Of a stretch of 64,000 nt of DNA, positions 39,904-48,426 are shown piece after piece. The DNA comes from Actinomycetospora chibensis (GTDB lineage: Bacteria > Actinomycetota > Actinomycetes > Mycobacteriales > Pseudonocardiaceae). Positions within the stretch are counted from its first letter, which is position 1. Each line of letters opens with the position of its first letter. Position numbers and translations under genes: made by a program. The notes below the pieces were generated by a model. The model worked only from the letters and a program-made list of their open reading frames with translations, was not told the origin of the DNA and ran no database searches. The DNA lies in NCBI RefSeq assembly GCF_028737215.1, contig NZ_JAQZAM010000001.1, positions 310,001 to 374,000 on the forward strand. Reading direction: 5' to 3'.

Positions 39904-41157
39904 GTGACCGACCCACAGCTGGCGCGCCGGCTCGGGTTGACCGACGCCGTCCTGATCGGACTCGGCTCGATGATCGGCGCCGGGGTGTTCTCGGCGTTCG
40001 CGCCTGCGGCATCGGCTGCCGGCGCCGGGCTGCTGATCGGACTGGTCATCGCCGCAGCGGTCGCCTACGGCAATGCCACCGCGTCGGCGCAGCTCGCGGC
40101 GCAGTATCCGGTCTCGGGAGGGACCTACGTCTACGGCCGCGAGCAGCTCGGAGACTGGTGGGGATTCCTCGCCGGTTGGGGCTTCGTCGTCGGCAAGACG
40201 GCCAGCTGCGCGGCGATGGCCCTGACCTTCGCCGCCTACGCCGTGCCCGCCCCGTGGCAGCGCCCGGCGGCCGTGGCGGCCGTCGTCGCCCTCGCCGCGA
40301 TCAACTACCAGGGGGTCACCCGCACCGCTCGGCTCACCCGCGTGATCGTCACCGTGGTCCTGCTCGTGCTGACGACGGCGGTCGTCGCATCCTTCGCCGG
40401 AGGGACGCCGGCCATCGCCGGCCTCGTCGCCGATCCGGTGGAGGGCCCGAGCCCGTACGAGGTCCTGCAATCGGCGGGACTGCTGTTCTTCGCCTTCGCG
40501 GGGTACGCCCGCATCGCCACCATGGGCGAGGAGGTGCGCGACCCACGGCGCACGATCCCGCGCGCCATCGTGACGGCCCTCGCCATCGCGGTGACGGTGT
40601 ACGCCGTCGTCGCGGTCACGCTCCTGCTCGTGCTCGGTCCGCAGCGGCTCGCGACGTCGAGGGTCCCGCTGGCCGATGCGGTCGCCGTCGGGGGCTCGGC
40701 CTGGGCCGTGCCACTGGTGGCCGTCGGCGCCTCGGCGGCGGCGCTCGGGGCGCTGCTGGCGTTGATCGCCGGAGTCGGTCGGACCACCTTGGCCATGGCC
40801 CGGCGGGCCGACCTCCCCGCGTGGCTCGCGGCGGTCCACCCACGCCACGAGGTCCCGCACCGCGCGGAGGTCGCGGTTGCCGTCGTCGTCTCGGTCCTCG
40901 TGCTCACGGTGGATCTGCGCGATGCGATCGGGTTCTCGTCGTTCGGCGTGCTCGTGTACTACCTGATCGCCAACCTCTCGGCCTTCACCCAGCGGCCCGA
41001 GCAGCGGCGGTTCCCGCGCTGGCTCCAGGTCGCCGGGGCCGCCGGATGCCTGCTCCTCGTAGCCACCCTGCCACCGCAGGCCGTGCTGTCCGGACTGCTC
41101 GTCTACGCCGTCGGTGTCGCCTACCGCACCGCGAGACTGACCGTCGCTCGACGGTGA
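39904..41157 (+). CDS. APC family amino acid/amine permease
   Basis: A 417-aa protein with about twelve helices. The first helix carries 'AVLIGLGSMIGAGVFSAFAPAA', the APC substrate-binding GSxIGxG motif; 'YPVSGGTYVYGREQLGDWWGFLAGW' is the conserved second segment. GTG 39904 follows GAGGGAG. Divergent from the ArsR-phosphatase fusion, so its expression may respond to the same regulator; an arsenic link for the permease is only inferred from position. Confidence 0.88.
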   Translation: MTDPQLARRLGLTDAVLIGLGSMIGAGVFSAFAPAASAAGAGLLIGLVIAAAVAYGNATASAQLAAQYPVSGGTYVYGREQLGDWWGFLAGWGFVVGKTASCAAMALTFAAYAVPAPWQRPAAVAAVVALAAINYQGVTRTARLTRVIVTVVLLVLTTAVVASFAGGTPAIAGLVADPVEGPSPYEVLQSAGLLFFAFAGYARIATMGEEVRDPRRTIPRAIVTALAIAVTVYAVVAVTLLLVLGPQRLATSRVPLADAVAVGGSAWAVPLVAVGASAAALGALLALIAGVGRTTLAMARRADLPAWLAAVHPRHEVPHRAEVAVAVVVSVLVLTVDLRDAIGFSSFGVLVYYLIANLSAFTQRPEQRRFPRWLQVAGAAGCLLLVATLPPQAVLSGLLVYAVGVAYRTARLTVARR

Positions 41158-41251
41158 CGGCACCGTGGTTCACGGGTGATCTCGGGCGGGCCGTCGTCTC
41201 TGAACATGCCGTCGAACCGCGGGGTCCCGTACCGTCCCCGTCCGGGTCGGG

Positions 41252-41581
41252 GTGACCCTCCTTGCGGTTTCTCGGGGGTTGGCCGTGTCGTCTCGTTTCG
41301 TCGCTCCGATCTCGAGGTTGGTGGCGTGGGGTCAGCCGCGTCCCGGCGAGCAGGGGGCCGCGGGGTCCGAGCGGCTCGGTACGTGGGGCGCGCGACGGCG
41401 TTACCACCGAGCGCTCTTCCTCGTGATCGGCTTCTGGGCCGCCGTCACGTGCGTCGCGGCCGCCGTCCACCCCCTGGCCGCGATCGTGATCGCCCTGGCA
41501 GGCCTTGCCCACGTCGTCGCCGGTCACCGGGTCGAACAGAGGCGCCGAGCCGATCGAGCGAGGCCCGGCGAGCGGGCATGA
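41252..41581 (+). CDS. hypothetical small membrane protein
   Basis: About 109 aa with one or two C-terminal hydrophobic segments (YHRALFLVIGFWAAVTCVAAAVHPLAAIVIALAGLAHVVAGH). The N-terminal half is low complexity. GTG 41252 or GTG 41285 may be the start; the ribosome site is poor. No family recognised; possibly a single-gene unit between the permease and YchJ. Confidence 0.4.
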   Translation: MTLLAVSRGLAVSSRFVAPISRLVAWGQPRPGEQGAAGSERLGTWGARRRYHRALFLVIGFWAAVTCVAAAVHPLAAIVIALAGLAHVVAGHRVEQRRRADRARPGERA

Positions 41582-41645
41582 CGTCGATCCGCGCCGCGCT
41601 CCAGGGCGCGCCTCGGCCACCGCACGGTCGGCATACTCGAGCCTC

Positions 41646-42032
41646 GTGCCTTCCCGACCGTGCCCGTGCGGCCTGCCCGAACCGTTCGACGCGTGCTGCG
41701 GCCGGTATCTCGGCGACTCCGATCACCCCGCTCCCACCGCCGAGGCCCTCATGCGGTCGCGCTACACGGCCTTCGCCCACGGCGACGTCGCCCACCTGCT
41801 GCGGACCTGGCACCCCTCGACCCGCCCGACGACGCTGACACTCGACCCCTCGATCCGGTGGACGCAGCTGGAGGTGCTCGACCGCGTGGGCGGCGGCCTC
41901 TTCGACAGCGACGGAGTCGTCGAGTTCCGCGCGCACTACCGCGAGGGTCCGCAGAGCGGGGTCCTGCACGAAAGCAGCCGTTTCGTCCGGGAGGCCGGGC
42001 AGTGGTTCTACCGGGACGGAACCGCCCGCTGA
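41646..42032 (+). CDS. ychJ: YchJ family protein (SEC-C motif)
   Basis: A 128-aa protein. An N-terminal zinc-binding SEC-C-like motif (CPCGLPEPFDACCGRYL) is followed by the UPF0225/YchJ domain 'APTAEALMRSRYTAFAHGDVAHLLRTWHPSTRP' and 'VVEFRAHYREGPQSGVLHESSRFVREAGQWFYRDG'. The function is unresolved in the family (NTF2-like fold). GTG 41646 is chosen because the zinc motif begins at residue 5. Confidence 0.88.
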   Translation: MPSRPCPCGLPEPFDACCGRYLGDSDHPAPTAEALMRSRYTAFAHGDVAHLLRTWHPSTRPTTLTLDPSIRWTQLEVLDRVGGGLFDSDGVVEFRAHYREGPQSGVLHESSRFVREAGQWFYRDGTAR

Positions 42033-42619
42033 CCACAGTGACGGGGATCCGGCGACGTCCCGGGCCGCGACCTCGGCGGTTCCTCCGGCGCGACGCCTCG
42101 TGGCGCCGCTCGACCTGAGGGCTCGGGGTGTCACCCCGCTCGGACGTCGTGACCTCGAGGGGACACCGCGCCGTGGCGGCACGCTCAAGCCCTGAGGTCC
42201 GATCCGAGGTCCTCGGTGCCGGGACCTCACGCAAGCACACCTCTTCGACGAAGAAAATCTCCCTCCGCCACGCTAGACATGCTGACAGCGGCAGGTGTAC
42301 TTTCGGCATCGCGCAACGAGAAGATCAAGAGACACGGGAGATCGCGTACCTGCCCGTGGCGCACGTCGACGCGAACGGATTCCGGGGAAGGGAGGTCGGC
42401 GCACCGTCAGCCCGTCCGGGTCGTCACGGCCCGGACACACCGACTCGTCGGAACGGATGGTGATCTTCGGTTATCGAGCTCCCCCGATCCCCGCAGCACC
42501 CGCTCGTCGGTTCCTGCGGTACGAGGCCGGCACCTGAGCCGGCCGACAGTGTGCAGACCTGATCCCCCAGGGGCCCCGGTGCCAGGTGCACCGGGGCCCC
42601 TCGTCCGTCGGAGGTGATA
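42033..42619. other. 587-nt gap upstream of the MerR-type gene
   Basis: Locally lower GC. No frame shows family motifs. A plausible sigma-70-type promoter TAGACA (42274-42279), 18 nt, TACTTT (42298-42303) is visible on the + strand, then about 270 nt of leader ending in the hairpin at 42570-42600. Confidence 0.4.
42570..42600 (+). terminator. 13-bp GC hairpin in leader of the MerR-type gene
   Basis: Perfect arms GGGGCCCCGGTGC and GCACCGGGGCCCC around a 5-nt loop, ending 10 nt before the GGAGGTGAT ribosome site of the MerR-type gene. It could be a terminator/attenuator of an upstream leader transcript or a translation-control hairpin. Confidence 0.5.
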
Positions 42620-42934
42620 TTGGCCCGAGAGTCCGAAGCCGTGACGCAGCGGCTCGACGACGAGCACTACCCCGCCTACTCCATCGGCCGTGCCGCCGAG
42701 ATGGTCGGCGCGACCCCCGGCTTCCTGCGCAGCCTGGACGAGGCGAAGCTCCTCGACCCCCAGCGCTCCGGAGGAGGTCACCGCCGCTACTCCCGCCACG
42801 AGCTCCGGCTGGCCGCGCGGGTCCGGGAACTCCTCGACCACGGCACCGCTCTCGACGCCGCGTGCCGCATCGTGGTGCTCGAGGACCAGCTCGACGAGGC
42901 GCGACGCACCATCGCCGACCAGCGCAACGGGTGA
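42620..42934 (+). CDS. MerR-type HTH regulator (short form)
   Basis: A 104-aa protein. The MerR winged HTH reads 'AYSIGRAAEMVGATPGFLRSLDEAKLLDPQRSGGGHRRYSRHELRLAARVRELLDHG', followed by a short coiled segment 'RIVVLEDQLDEARRTIADQ' and no ligand domain. TTG 42620 is the start because a near-perfect GGAGGTGAT Shine-Dalgarno ends 3-5 nt upstream; GTG 42614 lies inside that site. Confidence 0.82.
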   Translation: MARESEAVTQRLDDEHYPAYSIGRAAEMVGATPGFLRSLDEAKLLDPQRSGGGHRRYSRHELRLAARVRELLDHGTALDAACRIVVLEDQLDEARRTIADQRNG

Positions 42935-43092
42935 GGACTCGCGTATCCCAGGACGCGCACCCGATGAACCCGCTGGACGTTCGACCTGACGAGGGGGCGA
43001 CCTCCCGGCGCGACTCGGCCGCCGCGATCGTCGTCGTCGTCAAGGTCGTGCACACCGCGGCGTGATTCTCCATCGAGGCATGAGGAGACACG

Positions 43093-43362
43093 ATGAGCGC
43101 GATCCCACGACGACAACAGCCTGATGTGACCCGTGTGCTCCTCTCCGACGGGTGGCACGAGGTGCACGAGCGGACGTTCGAGCTGGACGGCCACAGCTTC
43201 GGGTTCGCCGAGCTCGTGCCGGTCGAGGGCCAGCACGGCGAGCTCATCGCGACCGCCCGCTTCATCACCGGCCCGCTCACGTCGGTGCTCGCTGTCGAAT
43301 CCGAGCCGACCCCTACCGAGGACGTCCCGGGGCGAGCCCCGCGACCCCCGGCGTGGCCGTAG
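43093..43362 (+). CDS. hypothetical 89-aa protein
   Basis: ATG 43093 follows TGAGGAG. 'RVLLSDGWHEVHERTFELDGHSFGFAELV' and 'ATARFITGPLTSVLAVE' suggest a small beta-rich protein. No family recognised. It lies between the MerR-type gene and the methyltransferase on the same strand. Confidence 0.6.
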   Translation: MSAIPRRQQPDVTRVLLSDGWHEVHERTFELDGHSFGFAELVPVEGQHGELIATARFITGPLTSVLAVESEPTPTEDVPGRAPRPPAWP

Positions 43363-43590
43363 TCGGCCCACCGTCGAGGACCCCGGACGGCGGGACGTCG
43401 TGCGTCCTGCGCGACCCGCTCCTCCCCCAGCAGCGCCAGAGGACGTTCCGATCACGTGACCGTCGCTCTCCCGCGCGGCCTCATAAGGCGGACCTTCTCG
43501 AATCAGTGACGCTGCGCATCGACCGGACGGAGTCATCTCCTCCACCGAGGGCGATTCTGGGGAGATCCACGACGGCGAAGCGAGGTCACC

Positions 43591-44661
43591 ATGACAGTTC
43601 CCCAGCCGGCGCCGGAGTCCCTCCGCGGTCCCGGCCTGCGCGAGCGCCTGGCGGCCGGGCCGGTCGTGTGCGGCGAGGGCTACCTGTTCGAGCTCGAGCG
43701 GCGGGGCTACCTGCAGGCCGGTGCGTTCGTCCCGGAGGTGGTCCTCGACCACCCCGAGGAGGTCGCCGCACTGCATCGGCAATTCGTGCACGCGGGCTCC
43801 GACGTCGTCGAGGCGTTCACGTACTACGCGCATCGCGAGAAGCTGCGCATCATCGGCAAGGGCGACATCCTGGAACCTCTCAACCGGCAGGCGCTCGAGA
43901 TCGCCCGCGGGGTGGCCGACAGCACGGGCACGCTGCTCGCGGGCAACATCTGCAACACCGGGGTCTACGACCCGGCCGATCCCGTGACGCACGCGACCGT
44001 GCGCGAGATGTTCACCGAGCAGGTGGGCTGGGCGGCGGAGGCCGGCGTCGACGTCGTCATCGGCGAGACGTTTCGCTGGCTCGGGGAAGCCGAGATCGCT
44101 CTCGAGGTGATCCGCGCGGCGGGACTGCCCTCGGTGCTGCTGCTGGTGGCCGGGCAGGAGCCGGTGACCCGGGACGGGGTCGCGATCGCGCAGGCGTGCC
44201 GCGAGCTCGCCGCGCGCGGCGCCGACGTCGTCGGCCTCAACTGTGTGCGCGGTCCGGCCACGATGCTGCCGCTGCTGGGCCCGATCGCCGCGGCGGTGGA
44301 CGTTCCGGTCGCCGCGTTGCCGGTGCCCTACCGCACCCACCCCGAGCAGCCGACCTTCCACGCACTGCGCGACCGCGGGCCGACCACGCCGCCGGAGGGT
44401 CTCCCGTTCCCGACGGCGCTCGACCCGTTCACCTGCCACCGCTACGAGATCGCGGACTTCACCCGCCGGGCCCGGGCGGCCGGCGTGAGCTACTTCGGCC
44501 TGTGCTGCGGCGCGGCACCACACCACCTGCGGGCGATGGCCGAGACGTTGGGGCGCACCCCGCCGGCCAGCAGATACTCACCGGACATGTCGAAGCACGT
44601 CTACCTCGGGGCCGACCCCCGGTTGCGGCCGTCGAACCGGGAGTACCGCACCTTGCTGTAG
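43591..44661 (+). CDS. homocysteine S-methyltransferase (betaine-homocysteine type) family protein
   Basis: A 356-aa (beta/alpha)8 protein. Zinc-binding cysteines appear as 'GLNC' (about 218) and 'CCG' (about 305-306). 'GEGYLFELERRGYLQAGAFVPEVVLDHPEEVAALHRQFVHAGSDVVEAFTYYAHREKLRIIGK' resembles BHMT more than bacterial MmuM. It would transfer a methyl group from betaine or an S-methyl donor to homocysteine. ATG 43591 follows GCGAGG. Confidence 0.85.
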   Translation: MTVPQPAPESLRGPGLRERLAAGPVVCGEGYLFELERRGYLQAGAFVPEVVLDHPEEVAALHRQFVHAGSDVVEAFTYYAHREKLRIIGKGDILEPLNRQALEIARGVADSTGTLLAGNICNTGVYDPADPVTHATVREMFTEQVGWAAEAGVDVVIGETFRWLGEAEIALEVIRAAGLPSVLLLVAGQEPVTRDGVAIAQACRELAARGADVVGLNCVRGPATMLPLLGPIAAAVDVPVAALPVPYRTHPEQPTFHALRDRGPTTPPEGLPFPTALDPFTCHRYEIADFTRRARAAGVSYFGLCCGAAPHHLRAMAETLGRTPPASRYSPDMSKHVYLGADPRLRPSNREYRTLL

Positions 44662-44772
44662 CCGGCTCACCGGCCCGCGGGGAGCTCCCGCCCGGTCCGC
44701 TCGCGAGGTGTCGAGACACGAAAGTGCGCGTGGGCACTATCGTGCGCCCCGCCTCGGCACGGAGGAGCACCC

Positions 44773-45627
44773 GTGAGGATCACCACCGACGACGGTGTCG
44801 GGCTCGCCGTCCACGTCACCGGGCCGACCGACGTCGACGACGGGCCGGGCCCGCCGATCCTGTTCGTCCACGAGTTCGGCGGCGACCACCGCTCGTGGGA
44901 TCCGCAGGTCGCCGACCTCTCCCGCGCGCACCGCTGCGTCACCTACGACGCCCGCGGCTACCCACCCTCCGACGTGCCGACCGAGCCCGCCGCGTACTCG
45001 CAGGACCGCGCCGTCGCCGACGCCCTCGCGGTCCTCGACGCCACCGGCACGGAACGCGCCGTGGTCGTCGGCAACTCGATGGGAGGGTTCGCGACCCTGC
45101 ACCTCGGCCTGCGCCATCCCGAGCGCTGCCTCGGCCTCGTCGTCGCCGGCTGCGGCTACGGCGCCGCCCCGGAGCACGCCGACGCCTTCCGCGCCGACGC
45201 GCTCGCCCTCGCCGACGCCTACGACCGTGTGGGGGCCGCAGCGGTCGCGGCCGAGTACGGCCATCGCCCCGCCCGCCAGGCCCTGCGTCGCCGCGATCCC
45301 GCCGCCCACGAGCAGCACCTGCGCATCCTGGCCGAGCACGACCCCGTCGGCTCCGCCCTCACCATGCGCGGGGTGCAGGCCGCGCGGCCCTCGTTGTTCG
45401 ACCTGCGGGCCGACCTCGCCACGATGCCCGTGCCGACCCTGCTCCTGGTGGGCGACGAGGACGCGGAGGCGATCGACGCCAACCTCATGCTGCGGGGCAC
45501 GCTGCCCGACGCCGGCCTCGCGGTGCTCCCCCGCGCCGGGCACCTCACCAACCTCGAGGACCCGCGCCTGTTCGACCACCTCGTGCGGACGTTCGTCGCC
45601 GGGCTCGGAGGCTCCTCGACGGCATGA
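44773..45627 (+). CDS. alpha/beta hydrolase
   Basis: A 284-aa protein. Nucleophile elbow GNSMGG (Ser near residue 99), oxyanion-loop region 'ILFVHEFGGDHRSWDPQ', late Asp in 'LLVGDEDAEAID' and catalytic His in 'RAGHLTNLEDP' complete the triad. The substrate is not determined. GTG 44773 follows GGAGGAGCACCC. Convergent with the cupin gene. Confidence 0.88.
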   Translation: MRITTDDGVGLAVHVTGPTDVDDGPGPPILFVHEFGGDHRSWDPQVADLSRAHRCVTYDARGYPPSDVPTEPAAYSQDRAVADALAVLDATGTERAVVVGNSMGGFATLHLGLRHPERCLGLVVAGCGYGAAPEHADAFRADALALADAYDRVGAAAVAAEYGHRPARQALRRRDPAAHEQHLRILAEHDPVGSALTMRGVQAARPSLFDLRADLATMPVPTLLLVGDEDAEAIDANLMLRGTLPDAGLAVLPRAGHLTNLEDPRLFDHLVRTFVAGLGGSSTA

Positions 45628-45647
45628 CGTGCGAGGTCGGCCGGTCG

Positions 45648-46001
45648 TCACGACGCCGTCGGTGCGGCGCAGACGGCGATGAAGACCATCCCGTCCGAGC
45701 CCGCACGCAGGAACCTCGAGGAGTCCACCGTGACGGCGACGTACTGCCCCGGCCCGACCGGGATCTCCTCCCCGTCGACGATCACCCAGCCGTGGCCCTG
45801 CAGGACGGCGTAGGCGTCCTCGGCGTGGTCGTCGAGGTGGTCGTGGGGAACGGTCTCCTCCCCGGCGGGCAGCTCGATCTGGTAGAGGCCGAAGGCCGTG
45901 AGCCCGAGAGCCTCACCGACTCGCTTCTCGAACGGGCTCGCCGCGGGATGGGGTCCCCGACCGACATCGAGGTCGGCGGCGTCGACGCTGTAGTGGGTCA
46001 C
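45648..46001 (-). CDS. cupin domain protein
   Basis: A 117-aa single-domain cupin: 'ELPAGEETVPHDHLDDHAEDAYAVLQGHGWVIVDGEEIPVGPGQYVAV' matches cupin motif 1 (H-x-H pattern with the acidic ligand) and 'SDGMVFIAV' lies in motif 2. Probably a metal-binding small-molecule enzyme or sensor. GTG 46001 is the only start candidate. Followed upstream by the RidA gene on the same strand, 35 nt apart. Confidence 0.82.
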   Translation of the reverse strand: MTHYSVDAADLDVGRGPHPAASPFEKRVGEALGLTAFGLYQIELPAGEETVPHDHLDDHAEDAYAVLQGHGWVIVDGEEIPVGPGQYVAVTVDSSRFLRAGSDGMVFIAVCAAPTAS

Positions 46002-46036
46002 GGACGGAACCTAGGACAACGACCGCTCGAGCGACC

Positions 46037-46444
46037 TCAGGGCAGCACCGCCACGGCCTCGACCTCGACGAGGTAGCCCGGCGCGGCCAGCGCGGTGACC
46101 CCGATCCAGGTGCTCGGCTGCTGGAACTCGACGCCCAGCGCCTCCGCCGCCCGCTCGCGCCCGACGACGAACTGCTCGGCCTTCGCCTCGTCGAGCTCCA
46201 CGATGTAGACGGTGACCTTCGCCAGGTCGGCCGGCGTCGCCTCGACCGCGTCGAGCGCGGCGGCGATGTTGAGGTAGCACTTCTCGGCCTGCGCGGCGAC
46301 GTCGCCACGGCCCACGAGATCGCCCTCGAGGTCCCAGGACACCTGCCCGGCCAGGTACACGGTGCGCGAGCCCTCCGCGACGGCGACCTGGTGGTGGACG
46401 TCGACCCGGTGGACACCCTCGGGATGCACCAGTCGGACGGTCAT
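46037..46444 (-). CDS. RidA/YjgF/Rid family protein
   Basis: A 135-aa protein. 'VYLAGQVSWDLEGDLVGRGDVAAQAEKCYLNIAAALDAVEATPADLAKVTVYIVELDEAKAEQF' is the RidA trimer core. The usual arginine that binds substrate carboxylates in the C-terminal R-x-x-V-x-V motif is not evident ('LAAPGYLVEVEAVAVLP'), so it may belong to a Rid subgroup without enamine deaminase activity. ATG 46444 follows GAGAGGAG. Confidence 0.85.
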   Translation of the reverse strand: MTVRLVHPEGVHRVDVHHQVAVAEGSRTVYLAGQVSWDLEGDLVGRGDVAAQAEKCYLNIAAALDAVEATPADLAKVTVYIVELDEAKAEQFVVGRERAAEALGVEFQQPSTWIGVTALAAPGYLVEVEAVAVLP

Positions 46445-46561
46445 CGGCGTGCTCCTCTCCCCTGCGAGCGCCTGTTCCAGCGACACGAGAAACCATGCCG
46501 TCGCGGCACACTCCAGTCCGTGTGACTCGCTTCACCGGCGCCTCGCGGCCGACCGAAGACC

Positions 46562-47587
46562 TCAGCCGAAGAACACCTCGGCCTCGTCGAGACGGGTCGT
46601 GGGGACGGTCTTGAGCTCGGCGGTGGCCTCGTCGAGCGAGACCCGCACGATGTCGGTGCCGCGCAGCGCGACCATGACGCCGGACTCCCCGTCGTGCAGG
46701 GCCGCCATGGCCTGGACGCCGAACCGTGTCGCGAGGACACGGTCGTACGCCGTGGGCGTGCCACCGCGCTGGATGTGGCCGAGCACCACGGCGCGGGACT
46801 CCGCACCGGTCTCCCGCTCGATCTCGTCGGCCAGCCAGGTGCCGACCCCACCCAGGCGGCGGTGGCCGAAGGCGTCGGTGCCACCGGCTGCGAGGAGCTC
46901 GTCGCCACCGTCGGGCACCGCGCCCTCCGAGACGACGATGACCGGGGCGTACTCGTTACGGAAGCAGCTGTTCACCCAGTCGCACACCCGGCCCACCGTG
47001 AACGGCCGCTCCGGGATGATGATCGCGTTCGCGCCGCCGGCCATGCCCGCGTGCAGGGCGATCCAGCCGGCGTGGCGCCCCATCACCTCGCAGACCAGGG
47101 CCCGTCGGTGCGACTCCGCGGTGGTGCGCAGCCGGTCGATCGCCTCGGTCGCGATGTGCACCGCGGTGTCGAAACCGAACGTGTAGTCGGTGGCGGCGAG
47201 GTCGTTGTCGATCGTCTTGGGGACCCCGACCACCCGGACGCCGTCCGCGGCGAGCCGGGCCGCCGCACCCAGGGTGTCCTCGCCGCCGATCGCCACGAGC
47301 GCGTCGACGCCCTGGGCCGCCATCGTGGCGCGGACGGCGTCGGCGCCGCCCTCGCCCTGGGCGTAGGGGTTCGTGCGCGACGAGCCGAGGATGGTGCCGC
47401 CCCGCGCGAGGATCCCGGCCACGTCGGCGACGTTCAGCGGCCGCGACGCGCCCTTGAGCGGGCCCCGCCAGCCGTCCCGGAAACCGATGACCTCGTCGCC
47501 GGCGGCGTCGGCACGGTGCACGACGGCCCGGATGACAGCGTTGAGCCCCGGACAGTCGCCGCCGCCGGTCAGCATCCCGATACGCAC
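46562..47587 (-). CDS. pfkA: 6-phosphofructokinase, PPi-type active-site signature
   Basis: A 341-aa protein colinear with E. coli PfkA. Residues G-G-E103-D104-T and P-K124-T-I-D-N-D are visible. ATP-dependent enzymes have Gly at 104 (M. tuberculosis PfkA: GGEGT); Asp104 plus Lys124 marks pyrophosphate-dependent PFKs such as that of Amycolatopsis methanolica. It therefore probably catalyses reversible fructose-6-P phosphorylation with PPi (inference). Catalytic TIDND and MGRHAGWIA motifs are present. ATG 47587 with GAGGAG upstream. Confidence 0.88.
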   Translation of the reverse strand: MRIGMLTGGGDCPGLNAVIRAVVHRADAAGDEVIGFRDGWRGPLKGASRPLNVADVAGILARGGTILGSSRTNPYAQGEGGADAVRATMAAQGVDALVAIGGEDTLGAAARLAADGVRVVGVPKTIDNDLAATDYTFGFDTAVHIATEAIDRLRTTAESHRRALVCEVMGRHAGWIALHAGMAGGANAIIIPERPFTVGRVCDWVNSCFRNEYAPVIVVSEGAVPDGGDELLAAGGTDAFGHRRLGGVGTWLADEIERETGAESRAVVLGHIQRGGTPTAYDRVLATRFGVQAMAALHDGESGVMVALRGTDIVRVSLDEATAELKTVPTTRLDEAEVFFG

Positions 47588-47706
47588 GATGTTCTCCTCG
47601 TCGAGAGTCGCCGCGTGCCAGTGTGCCAGGTCACCTAGAACGGTTCAGCTCCGCCTCGCGTCGGCCGGCGAGAGGACGGATGCGGGGTGGTCCTCGCGAC
47701 GCTGGA

Positions 47707-48426
47707 TCAGGACGTCAAGGCCCCGCGCAGCACGCTCGACGCGTGGGCGGGGTCGCCGTCGTAGCGCTCGGCGGAGACGTCGACGACGGAGTAGCCGGTC
47801 ATGTCCAGGCCGGCGGGCATCGTGAAGGTGCCGTGCCCGTTCTCGCCGAGGGCGCCGATCGCGATCATGCTGTCGGTGCGCTCGTCGAGCAACCAGACCT
47901 CGTAGTAGCCCTGCTCCGGGGGCGGCGGCATCGTTGCGCTCACCTCGATGCGCCGCTCGTCGCCGGTCTCGACGACGCTGACCTGCCCCGTCGCGCCGGG
48001 CGGTCCGGCCGCGACGGCGGACAGGGACGCGGACGCGATCTGTCGCGTCGCGGGCGGGTCCTCGGTGAACCCACCGGTGAACGCGCCGGCCACCGCGATC
48101 GCCACCGCGGCGACGAGTGCGGCGGCTGCCGCCAGCGCGCCGACGACGAGACCCCGACGTCGGCGCGACGGCCGGGCCGGTCGGACCGGGCTGCCTGGAG
48201 GATCGGCCTCGAGGGCGAGCTCGGCGGCGATGCTGGACCAGACGTGGTCGGGGGGTGCTTCCAGCGGTGCCGGTCCGGCCTCGCGGGCGAGCGCGACCGT
48301 GTCACGCATCGCCGTCACCTCGCTCCGACACTGCGCGCACTGGTCGAGGTGGGCGGACAGTGCGTCGACGACGGGCTGCTCGCCCAGGGCCACCAGGGTG
48401 AGCCGTTCACGGTCGGGATGCGGCAC
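47707..48426 (-). CDS. anti-sigma factor, RskA type
   Basis: A 239-aa protein. The N-terminal zinc-type anti-sigma motif H-x3-C-x2-C (HLDQCAQC, His26/Cys30/Cys33) is followed by a transmembrane helix (about 108-130) and an extracytoplasmic RskA-like domain ('QGYYEVWLLDERTDSMIAIGALGENGHGTFTMPAGLDMTGYSVVDVSAERYDG'). It would hold the neighbouring sigma factor at the membrane. GTG 48426 has GGAGGTGG upstream and overlaps the sigma gene end by 20 nt. Confidence 0.88.
   Translation of the reverse strand: MPHPDRERLTLVALGEQPVVDALSAHLDQCAQCRSEVTAMRDTVALAREAGPAPLEAPPDHVWSSIAAELALEADPPGSPVRPARPSRRRRGLVVGALAAAAALVAAVAIAVAGAFTGGFTEDPPATRQIASASLSAVAAGPPGATGQVSVVETGDERRIEVSATMPPPPEQGYYEVWLLDERTDSMIAIGALGENGHGTFTMPAGLDMTGYSVVDVSAERYDGDPAHASSVLRGALTS

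Noticed and set aside
42128-42617. Short plus-strand frames in the 587-nt gap
   Set aside because: No ribosome sites, no family similarity, and they cross the predicted hairpin.
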